From IMG/VR virus record IMGVR_UViG_3300050821_002527, positions 1 to 57,673 of that record: DNA of 57,673 nucleotides; one strand, written 5' to 3'. The first letter of the stretch is position 1. Every line of letters begins with the position of its first letter. Source of the stretch: a virus. The translations under genes were made by a program, and so were the position numbers. Positions 38,391-47,891 of this stretch are shown in pieces. The notes beneath the pieces are model-generated. The model was given only the letters and a program-made list of their open reading frames with translations, was not told the origin of the DNA and searched no databases.

Positions 38391-40139
38391 TTATTGCACC
38401 ACTGCGCCGGCTTTATTTAATCTGTCCAATACAAGTTCTTTAGGTAATCCGGCAGCACTAGCTACTTCGGTAACTTGAGCATCGGTGTAAGTTTTACCTT
38501 TAGTCTTAGAAAAATCTAAAGCTGATTTAGGATTAATAGCTTTTAGAGTACTATCAACGATATCCTGTTTAGGAAATTTAGCACTATAATCTGCATCCAG
38601 ATTAGCTACGTTCTTACCAGTCATAAGAGCAGCTTTAGTTACTGTACCTTTCTGTAATTCATATTGAGCATCGGAAGCTTGCCACTGCAACATCTGTTGA
38701 ATAGCTTGTTTAGTTAAAGTAGGATTAGCTGCTAACTTCTCCATAATAAGCCTAGACTCATAAGCACCAAGGCGTACTTGAGCTCCCTCCTTATGGAATT
38801 GTTGCAGAAGATCATTCATCTCGGAAGCATTTAGTACTTTACTAAGAACCTGAAATGCAGCTGCCTGACCAGACGGCGCTCCTGTCCAGTTCTCTACTGC
38901 AGTACGGAATTGAGAATATTGCTGTGAACCTGGCCCCAAAGTTAAGTCTGGAGTAGATTCTAGGATCCCGTTAATTCGTTTAATTTGAGTCAAACTATCA
39001 GCTGCTCGAGCCATATTAGTATTATTAGCATCTGCAACTTTCTTAGCTTGGTCTCTATAGATTGAACGTTCCTTTATATCATCTTCATTTAGTTGCTGAT
39101 TGCCTGTTACAGATCTAAAGGCTGGTGGGAGGTTCTTTACGAAATCTGATTGGTCTTGATTAAGCCCAGGAATAGGACTGCCTCCTTGCGTAGAAGGAGT
39201 AGATCTTACTTGAGCGGGACTCATAGGTCCTTGTCCCTGAGAAACAGGTTGTCCGGGAGCAGGTACTGAGAATTTTACTGATTTATTATTAATTAAATCC
39301 TGATAGCTACTAATACCTAAGTCCTTAGGTTTAATAGTAGCTTCTCTATTATCTATCGTAACTTTCTGTGGAGTATTAGACCACTTACCGATATCTATCT
39401 GTTCCCCTGCTGTAGGACCTATCCTAGGGGCTAGTACAGGAAAACCACTATCTTTATCTACGAATTGATCTCCAGCTTTATCTAAAGCCCTACCGGTATA
39501 TTGGTGAGAGTACTTAGCTGCAGCTTGAATAGCATTACTAGCCATTGCATCTTTTTCTTCTTGAGTCTTATCTTCCATTTTATTAATAGCTTGGCCTAGA
39601 TTATTAAGATAAGTACCTGGACGAAGACTAAGAAGAGATTGAAGAGGAGCTTTAGAATCTAGTAATTGAGATGAAGTCTGAAAAATATCATTAGCTTCAT
39701 TCTGATTCTTAGCTACCTGAGCTTGTACCATCAGCTTCCGTTGTTCATCAACTCGAGTAGCTTCGTTCGGGTTAACCCAAGCTACACCATTAATATATTG
39801 CTGAAGCCCAGGAGGTCCCATGGGATCTACAAAGAATTTACTATTAAGAGAAGAGGCTACTCCGGTACTAGTAGGATCGTTAGAAGCATCTCCGGATTTC
39901 TCATCTTTAGTATTAGAAAGATTATCCATTGAAGCCATAGCTTTTTGGATCATTCCAATCTCAAAAGCAGCTTTTTGAGTCTGCATACCCACTAACCCAG
40001 TTTGCGCTTTAGCTAGACCAGTATTAGCTCCAGCAAGACCTGCCTGGGCTTGAGTTAATCCAATATTTGCCTGTCCTTGCCCATAGCTGGACATAAGGTT
40101 ACCAAAATCCGGAATAGGATTTGAACTCACATCTGCCAT
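38391..40139 (-). CDS. Internal virion/ejection protein (582 aa)
   Basis: Ala/Gln-rich, with an N-terminal tandem of LTQAQAGLAGANTGLAKAQT-type 7- to 9-residue repeats forming a helical stalk. A Pro/Gly/Gln linker lies near 290-330 and a helical C-terminal half follows. This matches P22-like/T7-like ejection proteins that are co-packaged and form a conduit through the envelope. It is flanked by two other such proteins with a one-base overlap. No catalytic motif seen. Confidence 0.7.
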   Translation of the reverse strand: MADVSSNPIPDFGNLMSSYGQGQANIGLTQAQAGLAGANTGLAKAQTGLVGMQTQKAAFEIGMIQKAMASMDNLSNTKDEKSGDASNDPTSTGVASSLNSKFFVDPMGPPGLQQYINGVAWVNPNEATRVDEQRKLMVQAQVAKNQNEANDIFQTSSQLLDSKAPLQSLLSLRPGTYLNNLGQAINKMEDKTQEEKDAMASNAIQAAAKYSHQYTGRALDKAGDQFVDKDSGFPVLAPRIGPTAGEQIDIGKWSNTPQKVTIDNREATIKPKDLGISSYQDLINNKSVKFSVPAPGQPVSQGQGPMSPAQVRSTPSTQGGSPIPGLNQDQSDFVKNLPPAFRSVTGNQQLNEDDIKERSIYRDQAKKVADANNTNMARAADSLTQIKRINGILESTPDLTLGPGSQQYSQFRTAVENWTGAPSGQAAAFQVLSKVLNASEMNDLLQQFHKEGAQVRLGAYESRLIMEKLAANPTLTKQAIQQMLQWQASDAQYELQKGTVTKAALMTGKNVANLDADYSAKFPKQDIVDSTLKAINPKSALDFSKTKGKTYTDAQVTEVASAAGLPKELVLDRLNKAGAVVQ

Positions 40140-41296
40140 TACATATTCCCCATTGCTGAACGCATCTTATTGGTATTCGCGAAAAGTGATGATTGAGTTA
40201 AAGAGTTAGCTGAAGACGGTGATTGGGTACCTTGGATAGGACTACCTTGATAAATATTTTGGAAAGGAGAATCTCCCCCCACTGCTTGCCAATTTTGAGC
40301 AGCAGTACCATTAAGATACTGGGTTACCATTCCTTGCAATAAACCTTGAGTAGTAGCAGTATAAGTGCTACCTACATTACTCCACCCAGAACCCATGCTA
40401 TTAACCCACGGAGCTACTACTTGCTGATACATAGCTTGAGGATTCTGAGCTAATGAAGGATTAGATTGAAGAGCACTATTCATTAACTTAGTCATATCAG
40501 TAGTAAAAGCTTGTTCACCTTGTCTACCGTATTTCTGGTACATAGGTAGAGTACTAGATCTTTCATCAAATAATCCTGCTAATTGTAGATATGGATTCTG
40601 CACATTAGCAGCAATAGCTGGATTATTTCCGTTAGAACTAGTAGCGTTAATTACATTTTGTACTGAGGAGGTTTCTGGGTCTTTAGCTCCAGGACCAAAG
40701 GCCGACGAGATGGCACCTACAGCACCTCCTACTATGCCCCCAACAACAGTACCTACTCCTGGGATAATAGAACCAATAGCTGCGCCAGCTTCTGCTCCAT
40801 TTAGAGTATCACTTCCTGTAGCACCCGACTTATAATTACTTACTGCGTTATATACTGCTAATGGGGCTGCTACATAACCCGCAGCAGTACCTATAGCGCC
40901 AGAGTAGCTGCCAAATGCTCCTAATTTAGAACCTAATTGTGCAGCATTAGTAGCAGCTGAAGCATCTCCAGCTACACCACCTTGCTTCAACCCACTATAG
41001 ATTCCAAGAGCATTAGCTCCATACCCTGCAGCTGTATTTACAGTATTAGCATTATTGCCTAATAATCCAGATGTATTGGAATTACCAGAAATAAGTTTTG
41101 TTCCCTGTAGAGCTGCCGAGGCGTAACCTGTAGGTTTACCAGAAGATAAAGCTCCCGCAATACCTAATGCTCCTGCACCAAGGGCTAAATCAGACCCTAA
41201 ATTAGAAGAACTGGAAGGATTAGAGTTATATGTATTATACGATAATCCACTACTATTAGCGCCGCCGAGGTTACCATACCCCGCCGGCGGCGCCAC
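40139..41296 (-). CDS. Internal virion/ejection protein (385 aa)
   Basis: Ser/Gly/Asn/Ala-rich with a central glycine-zipper membrane-type stretch (AGAAIGSIIPGVGTVVGGIV, near 175) that could insert in the host inner membrane during ejection. The C-terminal half is Gln/Asn rich. It overlaps each neighbour by one base. Part of a three- or four-gene ejection set. Confidence 0.7.
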   Translation of the reverse strand: MAPPAGYGNLGGANSSGLSYNTYNSNPSSSSNLGSDLALGAGALGIAGALSSGKPTGYASAALQGTKLISGNSNTSGLLGNNANTVNTAAGYGANALGIYSGLKQGGVAGDASAATNAAQLGSKLGAFGSYSGAIGTAAGYVAAPLAVYNAVSNYKSGATGSDTLNGAEAGAAIGSIIPGVGTVVGGIVGGAVGAISSAFGPGAKDPETSSVQNVINATSSNGNNPAIAANVQNPYLQLAGLFDERSSTLPMYQKYGRQGEQAFTTDMTKLMNSALQSNPSLAQNPQAMYQQVVAPWVNSMGSGWSNVGSTYTATTQGLLQGMVTQYLNGTAAQNWQAVGGDSPFQNIYQGSPIQGTQSPSSANSLTQSSLFANTNKMRSAMGNM

Positions 41297-42276
41297 TAAG
41301 GGTTTGAGGTATCGAACCCCGTCGTATCTGTATTACTAAAGGTACCTGAAGTAGGGTCATAGCCGCTATTAGTGCTAAATTGACTAAAAGACGGATTAGA
41401 TATTCCACTATATTGACCAGTAGCAGGATCATATCCACTTGTATTCGCGTAATTATTAAAAATACTATTAGTACTGAAATTACCAGTACCTGTAGACGAA
41501 TCGTACGTACTATAAGGGGTTGTACCATTAGTACCTCCTCCTAAAATACTCCCAGCACCATTAAGTAAACTACTCCCCCCACCAAGAAGGCTTCCTAAAC
41601 CACTTCCAATAGAACTCCAAGGAAGTTTGCCGAGTAAATTAGATACAATACCTGATTGATTAGCTGCCCCGCCCGCTTGGGCATTACCTACATTCTGCTG
41701 TAACTGGCTAATATTACCACTAGTACCTAGTAATCCACTTGCTAAACCCTGATTACCTTGGGCACCTAAACCTGCAGTACTCATTAATTGACTAATGTAG
41801 TTATTGTAATTCTGAGAAGCATAGCCAGTATTATACTGACTTAACATAGCTAACTCATTAGGAGTATATACACTGCCATTAGCATCTGTTTGTCTTTGAA
41901 TAGCTTGGTTGCCTTGGGAAAGGGCGAATTGATATCCAGGAGAACTATAAAAGGGAGTATAGTTAGCATTCCCGAACATACCTAGTTGTGCGCCTAGACT
42001 AGAGAATGCAGCATTACCAGTTCCTGTCTGTCCACCATAGAGATTAGTAAGTTGTTGTTGAGTACCTAGCTGGGTATTAATACCAGCATTTTCCCCGGAT
42101 ACAAGAGAATTAGTTGCTGATTGATTTCCCAAATAACCAGCTAATCCAGTAGCCCCAGCGCCTAATAAACTACCTAAATCTGTAGAACCATTGCTACTAT
42201 TACCCACCGGAAGTAGATTATAATTAATAGAAGAATTAGGTGAAACCCCTACATTAGTAGCGCCATTAAATGCCAT
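41296..42276 (-). CDS. DNA transfer/ejection protein (326 aa)
   Basis: The centre (SSPGYQFALSQGNQAIQRQT and NELAMLSQYNTGYASQNYNN) resembles the conserved segment of podophage DNA-transfer proteins. The flanks are Gly/Ser/Asn-rich low complexity with repeated SGYDP(A/T)(T/S)G motifs near the C-terminus. SD AAGGGAT lies about 9 nt before ATG 42276. First of the ejection set after the lysis genes. Confidence 0.72.
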   Translation of the reverse strand: MAFNGATNVGVSPNSSINYNLLPVGNSSNGSTDLGSLLGAGATGLAGYLGNQSATNSLVSGENAGINTQLGTQQQLTNLYGGQTGTGNAAFSSLGAQLGMFGNANYTPFYSSPGYQFALSQGNQAIQRQTDANGSVYTPNELAMLSQYNTGYASQNYNNYISQLMSTAGLGAQGNQGLASGLLGTSGNISQLQQNVGNAQAGGAANQSGIVSNLLGKLPWSSIGSGLGSLLGGGSSLLNGAGSILGGGTNGTTPYSTYDSSTGTGNFSTNSIFNNYANTSGYDPATGQYSGISNPSFSQFSTNSGYDPTSGTFSNTDTTGFDTSNP

Positions 42277-42289
42277 ATTTTAACATCCC

Positions 42290-42718
42290 TTAAGTAGAGG
42301 CTACGCCCTTAACTTTCTCGATAGTTCGTAAACCACTACCAAGCCCTAACATACCAAATAATAGGGTCCACAGAGTAGTATCTATTTGTGGTAAACCTTG
42401 GAAAGGGCCGTGTGCCATAATAATTAAAGGTTGTATAATATATTGTTCAGCTAGTACAGAACCACAAACCCACCCAATAAGAGGTCGCCAGCCAGATACC
42501 CAAATACTTTTATTCGTAGCTTCTGCTGTATCTACTGCACTCTGATCAGAAGTAACAGCCTTGAGCTGCTGAAGTTCCTCTGCTAATTGTCCCTGTGCAT
42601 TTAACTGATTTAGAGCAGCTACCGCCGCTGCTGCGGCAGACTTATCGGGAATAACTTTATTGATTATACTTTCAATAGGAGTTAAAACCTGATCTACGAT
42701 ACCGTCTACTATTCCCAT
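42290..42718 (-). CDS. 3-TM holin-like protein (142 aa)
   Basis: The N-terminal helix has KVIPDKSAAAAAVAALN. WVSGWRPLIGWVCGSVLAEQ follows and then further spans (IIQPLIIMAHG; TLWTLLFGMLGLGSGL). This matches the GTA_holin_3TM-type family in which a conserved W..GWRP.IGWVC core precedes three membrane segments. It lies 4 bp downstream of the muramidase. Holins make the inner-membrane lesion that lets endolysin reach the wall. Confidence 0.8.
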   Translation of the reverse strand: MGIVDGIVDQVLTPIESIINKVIPDKSAAAAAVAALNQLNAQGQLAEELQQLKAVTSDQSAVDTAEATNKSIWVSGWRPLIGWVCGSVLAEQYIIQPLIIMAHGPFQGLPQIDTTLWTLLFGMLGLGSGLRTIEKVKGVAST

Positions 42719-42722
42719 TTGC

Positions 42723-43157
42723 TTAATACTCCCCTTTCAATAAATAGGTAGCCAGTCGTTCTGATCTAGTCTTACCTACCTCTTTAGCCCACTCACTATC
42801 TAATAATTGATCGTGAGCTTCTTGCCAATTTTGTGCTTCTATGGCCCTCCTAGTGTGAGTAAAGTCCTCCCATTTTTCTTTACCCATATTAAATACAAGT
42901 TCTATGACAGCATTCTGGCGGCAGGGAGTATCTAAATACCTCCACTCCGATAACTCCGCACATAAAGTAGCTGCTTCACTAAGATCACTTTCTAAATACC
43001 AATTAGCTTTAATTTGGGTTATAGTATAGCTAGTCCAATCCTTTGATTGATCTAAGAAGTGCCCATAGCCCACTGTCCAAAATCCTTTAGTATCTTTGTA
43101 AGCGGTAAGTTTTACACCTTCAGCTAGTTTTACATCCACAAGTAAATGATTATCCAT
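42723..43157 (-). CDS. Endolysin, T4-type lysozyme (GH24 muramidase)
   Basis: A 144-aa protein with the GH24 catalytic set: Glu13 in LAEGVKLTAY, Asp22 in YKDTKG and Thr28 in WTVGYGH. The spacing is the same as the E-D-T triad of T4 lysozyme. No signal peptide, so release depends on a holin. It sits between two holin-type genes. Cleaves the glycan strands of peptidoglycan. Confidence 0.92.
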   Translation of the reverse strand: MDNHLLVDVKLAEGVKLTAYKDTKGFWTVGYGHFLDQSKDWTSYTITQIKANWYLESDLSEAATLCAELSEWRYLDTPCRQNAVIELVFNMGKEKWEDFTHTRRAIEAQNWQEAHDQLLDSEWAKEVGKTRSERLATYLLKGEY

Positions 43158-43159
43158 AT

Positions 43160-43333
43160 TTATTGTTTACGTTTAATCTTATAATATATAGTTGTGATAC
43201 CTGCAACCATTGCAATAATATAGGACAATGATGCTAGCATAGGCTCCGCCTTTACAAGTAATTCCATAAATTTGCCGACACCCATAGCTACTGTAAGGGT
43301 AGCTAAACTGAATTCCGACGTATGATTTTGCAT
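43160..43333 (-). CDS. Small holin-like membrane protein (57 aa)
   Basis: The frame from ATG 43333 gives a 57-aa product with two hydrophobic spans (LATLTVAMGVGKFMELLV and PMLASLSYIIAMVAGITTIY) and a basic tail KIKRKQ. This is the layout of class II holins such as the T7 gp17.5 family. It ends 3 bp before the muramidase gene. Very likely the primary holin. Confidence 0.78.
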   Translation of the reverse strand: MQNHTSEFSLATLTVAMGVGKFMELLVKAEPMLASLSYIIAMVAGITTIYYKIKRKQ

Positions 43334-43341
43334 AATAACCT

Positions 43342-43908
43342 TTAACTTATAGTAACAGTATAAGTAGTTACACTATTAAATAGACCAGTACCAGTAGCTC
43401 CACTTCCCCAAAACCAAGTAGCTACCCCACTAGTATAACCATATGTAGCAGTTACTGAGGTCCTAGTCTGACCTCCTGATACAGCTATAGAAGTAAATAA
43501 ATTAGCTCCCGGATTAGACGCAGCGGAGAGTGTAAAAGTATCATTAGCAGCTACGCCAGTATCTTGAGTATATAATTGAGTAATAGTTAATCCGACAAAG
43601 GTATTTGGACTTATAGATCCCCCTACCCCGTTAACATAACCTATATCAAATCCGGAAAAATTAGCCGCTGTTAGAGTATATATAGTAGGAGATATTGCTA
43701 TTCTTGCAAATAGAGTTCCTATATCTACTCCAGCACTCTTAATATTGGTTGTACCAAAAGGAGTACCGAAAGCTACCCCGGCAAATCGTTGAGATAAATC
43801 TACTCCGCCATTAGATTGAATATTTACATTACTAATAGCAGTATGGGCCCCTCTAGGCATTAGTAGTGTATCTAAATCGGAACCTCCTACTAATATATTA
43901 GTTGTCAC
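43342..43908 (-). CDS. Beta-rich virion protein (188 aa)
   Basis: GTG 43908 overlaps the S74 fibre gene end by 11 bp. The product is Gly/Thr/Ser/Ala-rich with almost no Lys, ending in strand repeats (TSVTATYGYTSGVATWFWGS). It looks like a small fibre-tip or decoration protein. It is between the fibre and the holin. Function inferred from composition and position. Confidence 0.6.
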   Translation of the reverse strand: MTTNILVGGSDLDTLLMPRGAHTAISNVNIQSNGGVDLSQRFAGVAFGTPFGTTNIKSAGVDIGTLFARIAISPTIYTLTAANFSGFDIGYVNGVGGSISPNTFVGLTITQLYTQDTGVAANDTFTLSAASNPGANLFTSIAVSGGQTRTSVTATYGYTSGVATWFWGSGATGTGLFNSVTTYTVTIS

Positions 43909-44638
43909 TATTTTTAACTTCTAATTCTAGTACTCTACGGCGAAGAGATTTTACTTCTTCAACTAATATAGCAATTATTCCATTATAATTAATAGCGTCA
44001 TGTTCTCCTACTTTGATTACTAATTCTGGAGCTACTCTTTTTACTTCAGTAGACATTAGTCCCATAGAAGCTTGTCCATTTTTCTTCCAGGTAAATCTAT
44101 AGCCATTTAAGTTAGCTATAATAGAACTATAATTATCTATAATTGCTATATTATCTTTTAATTTTGGATCTGAAGTAGAATTAAGAATGGTAGCATTAAT
44201 AGTACCGCCTATAGTAAGAGTAGTACTTGCATTGTTCCATACAAAATTACTAGAACCAGCAAATGTTCCGCTATTATTATACTGTACTTGAGTATTAGCT
44301 CCGCCAGGAGTGCCACCACCAGATCCTGCTGGTACTGCCCATTGACCAGCTGCATTAATAAAATTAGTAGCCGCTACTCCTCCAGTAGCAGGTACTGTAC
44401 CGGGGGTAGTTGCAGTAAAGAGAGGTACACTTACTGCTGGAATATTAGTCTCCCCTGTAGTAGTATTGCCACTCACATTTGTAGTAACTAAAAACTCTTC
44501 ACCTAGTTTTATATTCCGCAAATCCATATTTACCATGAAATTGGTAATGAAGTTACGGAACCATTGTCTATCCCAAGTACTAGGTATACTAGTAACAGCT
44601 GGAGCAGATATACCTTGTTGTACAGTAAGTCTAGGCAT
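43898..44638 (-). CDS. Tail fibre with C-terminal S74 intramolecular chaperone
   Basis: The middle contains GGANTQVQYNNSGTFAGSSN, a common fibre motif. The C-terminal 95 residues are a Peptidase_S74 chaperone: STSDPKLKDNI (Ser-Lys self-cleavage site near 155-165), YRFTWKKNG, MGLMSTEVKRVAPELV and a terminal coiled coil EEVKSLRRRVLELEV. S74 domains fold trimeric fibres and then cut themselves off. The fibre part is only about 150 residues, so this is a short fibre. Confidence 0.85.
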   Translation of the reverse strand: MPRLTVQQGISAPAVTSIPSTWDRQWFRNFITNFMVNMDLRNIKLGEEFLVTTNVSGNTTTGETNIPAVSVPLFTATTPGTVPATGGVAATNFINAAGQWAVPAGSGGGTPGGANTQVQYNNSGTFAGSSNFVWNNASTTLTIGGTINATILNSTSDPKLKDNIAIIDNYSSIIANLNGYRFTWKKNGQASMGLMSTEVKRVAPELVIKVGEHDAINYNGIIAILVEEVKSLRRRVLELEVKNSDN

Positions 44639-44650
44639 ATATTTTATTTT

Positions 44651-46390
44651 TTACCACTTACATAACTCTAATTCAGTAGTAATTTGTACCGTAAATAGTT
44701 GAGTAGGGTCACTAGTGGTAAACTTATAAACTCTACTTCTCGATTGACCTAAATTAAACCAGATAGCTCTAGTGAAGAACGCTCCAGTAGGTCCTAAATT
44801 TCTAAGAGGAAATCCTCGGAAAGTATTCGCCGAATCATCTGATACATATAGTGATAACTCAGATCCAGAAAAACCACCTTCTCCAGTAGTACAAATAATT
44901 TCTAGACGTCTATGGACAATTCTATTATGGTCTTTATAGACAGGTTGGGTAGTAAAACTGCAGATTTGCTGAATACCGAACTCTTGAGAAGAATTTGTAT
45001 CTAAAAACCCAACCCCATTGCCGGCACTATCTCCTACGAATTGTCTACCATAGGTATTAATATACGATAAAGCTCTCCAATATCCTAAACCAAAGGATTC
45101 TAATTCGAACCATTCTCCGGTTAAACAATCGTATACTATAGTTCTAAATGCTGCGGGTATAACTAGTATCCATAAAGAATGCCCAGCTATACTAGGAGTT
45201 AAAGCATAGCAACCAGTAAGATTAGCATGCTCAAGAATAGCTTCTATACCACTATTGGATACTCTTTGCGGGGTTTGTCCATTCTTACGTCTAATAGTTA
45301 AATCACTAGCAACCCAGAATAATGTTTGGTCTTGTAACGCTACCGAATACGCCGCTAAGGGGTGGCATCCTATTTCCATAAAACTCTGAGGAGCTGTAGA
45401 GAAAGGACTTCCAATAGGATTACCTACGTTTACGTATCCTTCGGAAGTCCAAGTACCAAATAATGTAATTTCCCTATGATCCACACCCATGCCCACGTAC
45501 TTATCAGTACCAAACTCTCTAGGAAATATAGCATTAGTATTGAAGGATATTTGATTAGGCCCGGAGATAAAATTACCATCATCATTATAGAATTCCTTTC
45601 CATTCATAGCTAGAAATACAATATAGCCATCCAGAAAATGAATATCTATAGCTCCTAGAGTAACCACAGGAGTTACGGTTATCTGAGAAAAAGGCGGACC
45701 TGCTAAAGTACCTGTAGTAAAAGTAGCACCAGTAGTTGTACCTGCTACAGTAGTTAAATTAGAACCACCTAAGGTAGTTAAAGTAAATGAAGTAGAGCCA
45801 TTAGTTTCACTTATCTGGTATATAGTAGGATTAGAGTACCCAGCAATTGAACCAGATCCAGAAAAAGTCCCCGATACAGTTACTTGCATCCCTACTGTTA
45901 AAGTAGTAGCACTACAAGTAAAATCACCTATAGTATCGGCAATTTGTACACTACTAAAAGTAACTAAAGTAGAAATAGTATTAGGACAGTAGGTATAACA
46001 CAAAGCAGTATTTGGTACCAAGATTACTAAGCACTGAGTATTATCCGTCATCCGTACAAAACTAGTACCAGCAATTCCTGTACCTACTTGAGTAGCTGTA
46101 CCAGAAGGGGTAATACTATAAAGAGATTGACCTACTACAGCGTATAGTGTACCTTGCATCATCCATAAACCTCTGACAGGTTGTCCGGGAGCAGGATTTG
46201 TAAAAGAGGTAATACCAGCCCACCTACGAAGAATAGAAGGAGCTGATTCTTGGTAAGGATTACCTCCTTTAAGTTCTTGGAGAACAGAATCTGCAGGTAC
46301 AGGTTCACTAAAGCAATTAACTAATCTCTTACATGATACTTCAGAATCATTAGTAACATAGGAACCTATAGGCAGTGGAATACTAGCCAT
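44651..46390 (-). CDS. P22 gp10-like tail hub / DNA stabilisation protein
   Basis: A 579-aa protein starting with GSYVTNDSEVSCKRLVNCFS, RWAGITSFTNPAPGQPVRGL and GTLYAVVGQSLYSI, the opening pattern of P22 gp10-type packaged-DNA stabilisation proteins (R.PG...RG followed by WMMQGTLY.V.G..LY.I). The body is beta-rich and ends with an SLYVSDDSANTFRGFPLRNL module. It closes the head-to-tail channel. TAATG overlap with the small gene upstream. Confidence 0.82.
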   Translation of the reverse strand: MASIPLPIGSYVTNDSEVSCKRLVNCFSEPVPADSVLQELKGGNPYQESAPSILRRWAGITSFTNPAPGQPVRGLWMMQGTLYAVVGQSLYSITPSGTATQVGTGIAGTSFVRMTDNTQCLVILVPNTALCYTYCPNTISTLVTFSSVQIADTIGDFTCSATTLTVGMQVTVSGTFSGSGSIAGYSNPTIYQISETNGSTSFTLTTLGGSNLTTVAGTTTGATFTTGTLAGPPFSQITVTPVVTLGAIDIHFLDGYIVFLAMNGKEFYNDDGNFISGPNQISFNTNAIFPREFGTDKYVGMGVDHREITLFGTWTSEGYVNVGNPIGSPFSTAPQSFMEIGCHPLAAYSVALQDQTLFWVASDLTIRRKNGQTPQRVSNSGIEAILEHANLTGCYALTPSIAGHSLWILVIPAAFRTIVYDCLTGEWFELESFGLGYWRALSYINTYGRQFVGDSAGNGVGFLDTNSSQEFGIQQICSFTTQPVYKDHNRIVHRRLEIICTTGEGGFSGSELSLYVSDDSANTFRGFPLRNLGPTGAFFTRAIWFNLGQSRSRVYKFTTSDPTQLFTVQITTELELCKW

Positions 46391-46569
46391 TATCGTGCTA
46401 AATCGTTATGAACTCGAGTAGCTTTAGCTGAACTTGTCTCCTGATTAATAGATGCAGCTAAAATATTCTGTTTTAATTCATAGATTATATCTAAGCCTTT
46501 ACCAGGAATTGTTGCTGAATTAATTAATTCTAAAAGTAGATTGCGTTGTAATTCTGTATCGAGTACCAT
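46390..46569 (-). CDS. Small helical tail-region protein (59 aa)
   Basis: Frame from ATG 46569, with TAATG overlaps at both ends. The product (ELQRNLLLELINSATIPGKG, then DIIYELKQNILAASI) is helical and resembles a short conserved phage protein seen near P22-type tail genes. Translational coupling to both neighbours supports reality. Possible assembly accessory. Confidence 0.65.
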   Translation of the reverse strand: MVLDTELQRNLLLELINSATIPGKGLDIIYELKQNILAASINQETSSAKATRVHNDLAR

Positions 46570-47891
46570 TATGCACCTAAAAGTCCGTGAGTTTTAAGAT
46601 CAATAATTAACTGAGATATTTGCTGGCCACATTGAGCTAAAGTAGCCGAACTACCAGGAAAATTACTTATTCTACCTGCATTCGTAGGAGTACCGTATCC
46701 GGTAATTTGAGAAGCTAATACTTGTACGCTATTAATTTTTATTACACCACCATTAGGCATATTAAGGCCACCTAAATGATCAAAGGTAAATCTCTGGGTA
46801 CCACCTCCATCGAGAAACTCTACAAACCCCCCCGAGCCCATTGCGACTATAAAATCTCCTAGAGAATCTCCGTAAATATATGGGCTAGTACCAAAAACAG
46901 ATCCACCAAAATTAATTCCCTGGGAAGCGGTAGTACCTAGTTTAATAGCTGCCGAAGAGAACGTACCTTGAGTGGTATCTATAAATGATACAGAAGTAGT
47001 AGGATTACCAGCTTGAACTCCGAAATGTGTACCAGTAATAAAAGCAGTAATAAAACCATTAGCCCAAGTACCATTAGATACTGACCCTACTTGGCACACT
47101 GTAGCTGGAGAAGCTATACTAAACATATTAAATATCAAACCAATAGATTGATTAGATATAGTAGTACCAGCAGCAGGCTCAACGTCAATCTCTATACCTC
47201 TAAGGGTACAGCCATTTACCGACTCGTTTCTAGCAATAAAATTAGCGCCAAAAACACTTGTATTAGCCGTCTTAGCTACTGCATCCCCAATTACAGCGAC
47301 TACATTAGCAGTAGCAGCATTATTACTAGCGAAAGCAAATAAAGTAGTAAGAGGACCAGAAGCTCCTTGACCAGGTACCGTTGTATTAGTAAATTCTTTA
47401 TTAATACCGAAGAAACTATAACTATTTGTGCCCCAGGCAGCCCCCTCATTCTGTAACCTAAAATTACTTGGAGTAGCTTCAAATAAATTATCTACTCTCA
47501 TTAAGGGGTACGAGACAGGATTATTAGCCCCTAAAGTCATTACTGTAACTGGAGTAGGAACTGTAGGATTACTAGTTTCTGGGAAATTACCAGGAGGAAT
47601 AGTAACTAAATTATTAGAAGCTGCTGCTGTAGTTACAAAAGGAGCTATATTTACGCCACTAGATGCACCGTATCTACGCACATCTCCATATTGATATAGG
47701 AAATTAATATTCTGTTGTTGTATTCCAGCAGTGAACTCTGTTGGTGAGTAGGGATACAAGAGGCTACCTACAGTAGTTCCATCAGCAGAATACACCATTA
47801 ATTGCCCAGATATAGTGGCATTAGAAAGAAGAGGTAAAAGTTGTCCTACTAATGACATATTAGATCCAATTTGGGCCGCCCCACGGACCAC
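46569..47891 (-). CDS. Tailspike-like protein (pectate-lyase-type beta helix)
   Basis: After a short head-binding-like N-terminus, YGDVRRYGASSGVNIAPFVT and VTIPPGNF match the start of pectate-lyase-superfamily tailspikes (DVRxYGA ... A ... IPPG). The rest is long beta-solenoid-like repeats rich in Gly/Asn/Thr/Ser. The C-terminus SSATLAQCGQQISQLIIDLK is a terminal trimerisation-type helix. It sits next to the tail hub and gp4-like genes. Substrate (host polysaccharide) unknown; 440 aa is shorter than P22 tailspike. Confidence 0.75.
   Translation of the reverse strand: MVRGAAQIGSNMSLVGQLLPLLSNATISGQLMVYSADGTTVGSLLYPYSPTEFTAGIQQQNINFLYQYGDVRRYGASSGVNIAPFVTTAAASNNLVTIPPGNFPETSNPTVPTPVTVMTLGANNPVSYPLMRVDNLFEATPSNFRLQNEGAAWGTNSYSFFGINKEFTNTTVPGQGASGPLTTLFAFASNNAATANVVAVIGDAVAKTANTSVFGANFIARNESVNGCTLRGIEIDVEPAAGTTISNQSIGLIFNMFSIASPATVCQVGSVSNGTWANGFITAFITGTHFGVQAGNPTTSVSFIDTTQGTFSSAAIKLGTTASQGINFGGSVFGTSPYIYGDSLGDFIVAMGSGGFVEFLDGGGTQRFTFDHLGGLNMPNGGVIKINSVQVLASQITGYGTPTNAGRISNFPGSSATLAQCGQQISQLIIDLKTHGLLGA

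Noticed and set aside
41271-41528. 85-codon hydrophobic minus-strand frame
   Set aside because: It is a shadow of the Gly/Ser/Asn-rich ejection protein gene in another frame.
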